The notes beneath the pieces are model-generated. The model saw only the letters and a program-made list of their open reading frames with translations, searched no databases and had not been told where the DNA came from. A stretch of 9,490 nt of DNA. Origin: Bacteroidetes bacterium ADurb.Bin302. Lineage in GTDB: Bacteria; Bacteroidota; Bacteroidia; Bacteroidales; Paludibacteraceae. The first letter of the stretch is position 1, and the number at the start of each line of letters is the position of its first letter. Positions 7,347 to 9,490 of the stretch are shown one piece after another. Position numbers and translations under genes: made by a program. Where the stretch lies: the NCBI GenBank assembly GCA_002069025.1, contig MWBK01000058.1, positions 1-9,490 of the forward strand, written 5' to 3'.

Positions 7347-8454
7347 TTTGTCTTTTAATTGTAATAGAATAATTAGATGAAATAGTGATTTTAGGTTCTC
7401 TAACTGCAGATTGAGTAGCTGATTTTATTGCTCCTGTTACTGCATTTGCTGCTGTGTTTAATAAACCGTTTGGTGAAGTTAGTCTTAGATCTAAACCTGA
7501 AATGGTTTTTCCTGCGGCATCTTTTTTAGTATCACTAATGGTGTTATCCGGGATATGAATTCCCTCAAAGCCATCTCTATCGTAAATTGAAGCAGCAAAT
7601 GGGATTATGTAATCCTTATAGTTAATGTTCTCTATCTTAATTGTTGCTCTTCCATCAGAAAATCCTAACCTACCATAAATAAATGTATTTTGAGGAATCT
7701 TCGTTTTTCCCAATAAAACGTTTTCCAACAATCTGATTTTTATAATAGAACCCTTGTTTACATCTTTATGCTCGCCATGTATAACTGCTCTTATATTCGT
7801 TTCATGAAATTCATCGGCATCTTCTAATCCATAAAATCCTGAGTCATTAATATTTTCATTTGCAAGCCCTGAGGAATTTAAATTCTTTTCTTCTCCAATA
7901 TAATTTGTGGACTCTGTATACGCATTCTTCTGTTCATTATTGTCATCAACTTTTTCATATTTTTTATATCCGTAATCAGAAAAGTTTATTCCTAACTCTT
8001 TTTCTAATTTAGCACGCTTTTCACGCATAATAGCTTCCTTCTCTTTTTCGAAGTCAGGGATGGCGGGCGGCAGTTCTTTTCTTATGATTTCCGATTGCGT
8101 TTTTTCGGATATAAGTTGGTACTGCCGCACATTCGCCTGTCGGGATGGGTGTTCAATCCGGTCGGATTTGTCGTCAGATGGGTTGATGTCCAACCATTCA
8201 AAGGATGAGCATTCCATGTTTTCCCGACGTTTTTCCCTCGATATACGAAGTTCTTCTTTTTTAATTGCGTCTAAACGGCTTTCTGAAAGTTCGGTTTCTT
8301 GAGCCTTGGGTATTTCTATGTTAAGTCCTGTTTTATATGACTCATCTATCTCTGCTTTTGCTTCTATGTTTTCTCTTAGTATGTAAAAACAAACACATAA
8401 ACACAAAACAAATGGCAGTGAAATAAAATGCAAAAATTTTTGTTGCTTGTTCAT
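7333..8454 (-). CDS. traM: Conjugative transposon protein TraM (VirB10-like)
   Basis: TraM is the VirB10-like subunit bridging inner and outer membranes in the conjugation channel. Residues 1-6 are cytoplasmic, about 7-26 form one membrane helix, and about 40-160 are highly charged (E/K/R-rich, partly coiled-coil or disordered), as expected for a periplasm-spanning arm. The conserved C-terminal domain starts near residue 219: A-V-I-H-G-E-H (H226), I-R-L-L-E-N-V-L-L-G, I-P-Q-N-T-F-I-Y-G, and Y-D-R-D-G-F-E-G-I-H-I-P, all standard TraM/VirB10 landmarks. At 373 residues it is shorter than the roughly 400-450 common in the family, mainly in the arm. The DNA for residues ~59-138 is clearly richer in G+C than the rest of the gene, hinting at a patchwork origin. 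It starts 6 bases after the traL stop and overlaps traN. Confidence 0.95.
   Translation of the reverse strand: MNKQQKFLHFISLPFVLCLCVCFYILRENIEAKAEIDESYKTGLNIEIPKAQETELSESRLDAIKKEELRISREKRRENMECSSFEWLDINPSDDKSDRIEHPSRQANVRQYQLISEKTQSEIIRKELPPAIPDFEKEKEAIMREKRAKLEKELGINFSDYGYKKYEKVDDNNEQKNAYTESTNYIGEEKNLNSSGLANENINDSGFYGLEDADEFHETNIRAVIHGEHKDVNKGSIIKIRLLENVLLGKTKIPQNTFIYGRLGFSDGRATIKIENINYKDYIIPFAASIYDRDGFEGIHIPDNTISDTKKDAAGKTISGLDLRLTSPNGLLNTAANAVTGAIKSATQSAVREPKITISSNYSITIKRQNENH
8041..8280. other. GC-rich patch inside traM
   Basis: Counting by line, 8041-8100 has 29 G/C of 60, 8101-8160 has 30, 8161-8220 has 27 and 8221-8280 has 24, whereas for example 7921-7980 has 16 of 60. The patch covers the codons for TraM residues ~59-138, the charged periplasmic arm, and ends before the conserved VirB10-like domain. 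The frame is intact. It may mark a recombined segment or simply Arg/Glu/Pro-rich coding. Confidence 0.55.
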
Positions 8455-8460
8455 AATATA

Positions 8461-8847
8461 TCAATCTGCTTGTTCGTAATTCAAAGAATCAGCTATTTCG
8501 TAAACACGGTTTATTTTAGCAGTATCAACATAATTGTTGATATATGCTGTTTTGTATGCCTTCTCCCGCTTATCAATTTCTAAGCAAATGCTATCAAGTC
8601 GAACACGATATTCTTCTTCAATTTTGATTCTATTACTTTCCTCTCTTTTAATATATACAAATGAGAAAAACATTCTCAGGCACAACAAAAGAGCGATAAG
8701 CGCTAAGAATACAATAAGATATAGTTTCCTTTTTTTTACAGAAAGTCTATTTAAAATATTTGACAATTCATTACTATACTTGCGCAATATAATCTTGCAA
8801 CGTAAATATATTTGACGCTTTAAACTACTGTTTTTTATACTTTTCAT
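8461..8847 (-). CDS. traL: TraL-position inner-membrane protein (TraL/DUF3989-like)
   Basis: The 128-residue protein has a very basic N-terminal part (about 1-41, rich in Lys and Arg), one strong membrane helix (about 42-67), and a charged C-terminal tail that is likely periplasmic and helical (R-E-E-S-N-R onward). Sequence likeness to TraL is weak by eye: the family is short and variable, normally about 90-110 residues with a single helix and a basic leader. The call rests mostly on topology and on its place between traK and traM, where TraL always sits in Bacteroides conjugative transposons. Its ATG overlaps the traK stop as ATGA (8844-8847), so translation is probably coupled. The probable role is an inner-membrane accessory of the mating channel, with no known enzymatic function. 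Confidence 0.72.
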   Translation of the reverse strand: MKSIKNSSLKRQIYLRCKIILRKYSNELSNILNRLSVKKRKLYLIVFLALIALLLCLRMFFSFVYIKREESNRIKIEEEYRVRLDSICLEIDKREKAYKTAYINNYVDTAKINRVYEIADSLNYEQAD

Positions 8848-9464
8848 CTATTGATTACGTTAATATCACTATTATCTAAAATTCTCCATTTTTCAATCAT
8901 GAATCCGTGAGGATTATTATCAGATCTAGAACAATTTATTAATTCACATTCCGTTTCTAGATTCCTATATGTAATATTTGAAGAACGAATAACAGATGTT
9001 TTCCCAAATAATCGAGCTTTAAACGGATAGGTAGACTCATCTATCAACACGCTATCTACTCTTATTTCACAATTTATTCCGGCCGCAATTATTCGATCAT
9101 AAAAACCTTCTTCCTTCATAAGTTGATACTTTTCAATAGCTTCTTTTCCTGCCAAGGCTAGGGCATATTCTATGTGATGCTCTATGGCCTCTTTATCTGG
9201 TGAAATGGTAAAAAAATGCTCATGAAAACGTTTTACATGCGAACGAGCTTCAGCAAGCCTATTTTGTTGTACATCGTGCGATAATGCCATTAATAAAGAT
9301 TTTCCCCCGTCCAAAACATAAATTTTCTCTCTCTGAATCTCGGCAAACTTGTATGATTTATAAATAGCATAAGCTCCTAACGAAATCGCAATCACAGTTA
9401 TTAAAATCAAATAAATACGAGTTAGAGCAAATGCCCCTTGGATATTTTTCAGAGATTTAAACAT
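8844..9464 (-). CDS. traK: Conjugative transposon protein TraK (VirB8-like)
   Basis: TraK is the VirB8-like inner-membrane assembly factor of the conjugative type IV machine. The 206 residues match the family's usual ~207. One membrane helix (about 17-35) is followed by the strongly conserved K-F-A-E-I-Q-R-E-K-I-Y-V-L-D-G-G-K-S-L (39-57), then A-L-S-H-D (60-64), N-R-L-A-E-A-R (68-74), F-x-x-F-F-T-I-S-P-D-K, and the C-terminal S-R-S-D-N-N-P-H-G-F (179-188). The start is supported by a purine-rich ribosome-binding sequence (9470-9478) and by agreement with the family N-terminus. It is the first gene of the operon inside the window; traJ would be expected upstream. A TGA at 9477-9479 on the minus strand could be the traJ stop, but the 26 bases available do not settle the frame. 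Confidence 0.96.
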   Translation of the reverse strand: MFKSLKNIQGAFALTRIYLILITVIAISLGAYAIYKSYKFAEIQREKIYVLDGGKSLLMALSHDVQQNRLAEARSHVKRFHEHFFTISPDKEAIEHHIEYALALAGKEAIEKYQLMKEEGFYDRIIAAGINCEIRVDSVLIDESTYPFKARLFGKTSVIRSSNITYRNLETECELINCSRSDNNPHGFMIEKWRILDNSDINVINR

Positions 9465-9469
9465 CTGTA

Positions 9470-9478
9470 CCCCCTTTC
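9470..9478 (-). promoter_or_regulatory. Ribosome-binding site of traK
   Basis: On the minus strand GAAAGGGGG ends 5 bases before the traK ATG. This G-run is the only strong Shine-Dalgarno-like stretch seen before any gene of the operon; the other starts depend on overlaps or have only A/T-rich leaders. Bacteroidetes often start translation without a strong Shine-Dalgarno sequence, so it stands out here. Confidence 0.6.
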
Positions 9479-9490
9479 AATACGATATTT

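Noticed and set aside
9465..9490. 3' end of traJ
   Set aside because: All three minus-strand frames reach a stop nearby and 26 bases are too few to recognise TraJ, so it is mentioned under traK but not listed as a gene.
1..9490. CRISPR arrays, tRNA or rRNA genes, insertion sequences
   Set aside because: No spaced direct repeats, cloverleaf-like sequence, terminal inverted repeats or transposase motifs were seen on either strand.

Overview
The window looks like Bacteroidales chromosomal DNA carrying one edge of an integrated conjugative element. Four observations point there: AT-rich coding DNA (roughly one third G+C by eye); an argF'-type succinylornithine carbamoyltransferase, a Bacteroidetes-specific variant of arginine biosynthesis; a TraK-TraL-TraM-TraN-TraO series of the Bacteroides conjugative-transposon type; and a protein with a type IX secretion (T9SS) C-terminal sorting domain. 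The T9SS signal makes Bacteroides itself less likely. A T9SS-bearing Bacteroidales family (Porphyromonadaceae, Tannerellaceae, Paludibacteraceae or similar) fits better. This placement is inference; no rRNA or other phylogenetic marker is present.

Layout. Positions 1-725 (+) hold the last 240 codons of argF'. Positions 726-842 form a convergent intergenic stretch with a strong hairpin terminator that can serve both strands, and with one copy of a 17-bp direct repeat; the second copy lies over the stop codon of the facing gene. From 843 to 9464 everything is on the minus strand, in transcription order traK, traL, traM, traN, traO, a 1339-residue T9SS-exported surface protein, and a 265-residue lipoprotein. 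Gaps are -14 to +26 bases, with an ATGA overlap between traK and traL and a 14-base overlap between traM and traN, so the set reads as one operon whose promoter lies beyond position 9490. No gene-free stretch exceeds about 120 bases.

How it may work together. TraK (VirB8-like), TraL, TraM (VirB10-like), TraN (VirB9-like) and TraO (small predicted outer-membrane barrel) form the envelope-spanning part of the conjugative type IV secretion machine. Instead of the familiar traP/traQ-type genes, the operon continues directly into a giant Ig/PKD-like surface protein routed through T9SS and then into a PKD-like lipoprotein. The most interesting reading is a conjugation apparatus that uses the host's second export system to place its own adhesin or mating-pair stabilising protein on the cell surface. 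Co-transcription and domain make-up support this; function is not shown by sequence alone.
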